Below the pieces are notes generated by a model. The model had not been told where the DNA came from and did no database searches. It saw only the letters and a program-made list of their open reading frames with translations. A program made the translations under genes and the position numbers. This document shows positions 13,640 through 13,813 of a stretch of DNA of 13,813 nucleotides, piece after piece. The stretch comes from Mesotoga sp. (GTDB lineage: Bacteria; Thermotogota; Thermotogae; Petrotogales; Kosmotogaceae). Positions within the stretch are counted from its first letter, which is position 1, and each line of letters starts with the position of its first letter. The stretch is from contig WOZY01000167.1 in NCBI GenBank assembly GCA_011620045.1, forward strand, positions 1 to 13,813, given 5' to 3'.

Positions 13640-13813
13640 ATACTCTCCTCGTGTTTCTGTTCAATATGATTATATAACTTCTGAATCTCCTTACGCATTA
13701 CAGCCTTCATTTGGCAATAACGGTAGATATGTAGTCTTTGGGTTGACTTTGTCTCGAAGGCCAACAAAAATGTATAATCGAACCGGAGATGTCTCCATGA
13801 TTCAAGATACTCC
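13636..13813 (-). CDS. Probable C-terminal end of an unrecognised gene, cut by the window edge
   Basis: On the minus strand one frame stays open from the right edge to TGA 13638-13636. It gives about 58 residues ending in a charged, helix-like tail (MRKEIQKLYNHIEQKHEES, from 13698). Its stop overlaps the rodA ATG as ATGA, the same junction style as three other gene pairs here, and its codons resemble those of the neighbours. That makes it more likely to be the last part of a real gene heading the operon than an intergenic region. I do not recognise the family. Against it, the fragment is short, the opposite strand is also open in one frame, and a TATAAT-like box on the minus strand (13674-13669) could mark a rodA promoter instead. 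Confidence 0.5.
   Translation of the reverse strand, partial: EYLESWRHLRFDYTFLLAFETKSTQRLHIYRYCQMKAVMRKEIQKLYNHIEQKHEESI

Noticed and set aside
13669..13697. Minus-strand TATAAT (13674-13669) as a rodA promoter.
   Set aside because: No convincing -35 lies 16-18 bases upstream (TGCGTA at best), and the box falls inside a frame that seems to code. It remains possible, so it is mentioned with the edge gene only.
13743..13813. Possible divergent plus-strand gene: TATAAT at 13773-13778, GGAG at 13785-13788, ATG at 13797, or ATG 13770 in the same frame.
   Set aside because: The best -35 (TTGACT 13743) is 24 bases from the -10, a transcript from that -10 would start at about the GGAG, and only five codons are visible. 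The minus-strand frame ending in rodA is the better explanation.

Overview
The window looks like a stretch of bacterial chromosome with moderate GC, very densely packed, from a Thermotogota-type organism. My best guess is a Kosmotogaceae/Mesotoga relative. That is an inference from the feel of the proteins, heavy AGA/AGG arginine use, four-base ATGA gene overlaps and the gene mix; no marker proves it. I see no tRNA, rRNA, CRISPR array, insertion sequence, integrase or prophage gene. No gene-free stretch reaches 300 bases.

Left half, + strand (1-6189): a five-gene operon. It opens with an unrecognised multi-pass membrane protein whose reading frame runs off the left edge. This is translationally coupled to a complete BMP/PnrA-type ABC importer: periplasmic binding protein, double-domain ATPase and two permeases. 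Such importers normally carry nucleosides. Three of the four gene junctions are ATGA overlaps. The exception is the binding protein-ATPase gap, which holds a run of inverted repeats dominated by a perfect 14-bp hairpin. That hairpin probably sets expression of the binding protein relative to the membrane parts.

Middle (6190-6224): a compact hairpin between two convergent operons, with a T-tract on the minus side. It ends the minus-strand operon and probably also the importer operon.

Right half, - strand (13813 down to 6225): one tightly packed operon, in transcription order: end of an unrecognised gene at the right edge, rodA (cell elongation), ftcD and hutI (late histidine degradation), rlmH (23S rRNA methylation), a CNNM/CorC-type CBS membrane protein, cdd (cytidine deaminase), a Nudix ADP-ribose pyrophosphatase-like gene, and gltX (glutamyl-tRNA synthetase). 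Gaps are at most 20 bases and several genes overlap, one by 47 bases.

Functionally, the importer and Cdd could together form a nucleoside salvage route, and HutI feeds FtcD directly (imidazolonepropionate to formiminoglutamate to glutamate plus 5-formimino-THF). The rest is housekeeping. Most of the window is ordinary. The parts most worth a second look are the two edge genes of unknown function and the structured RNA between the binding protein and the ATPase.
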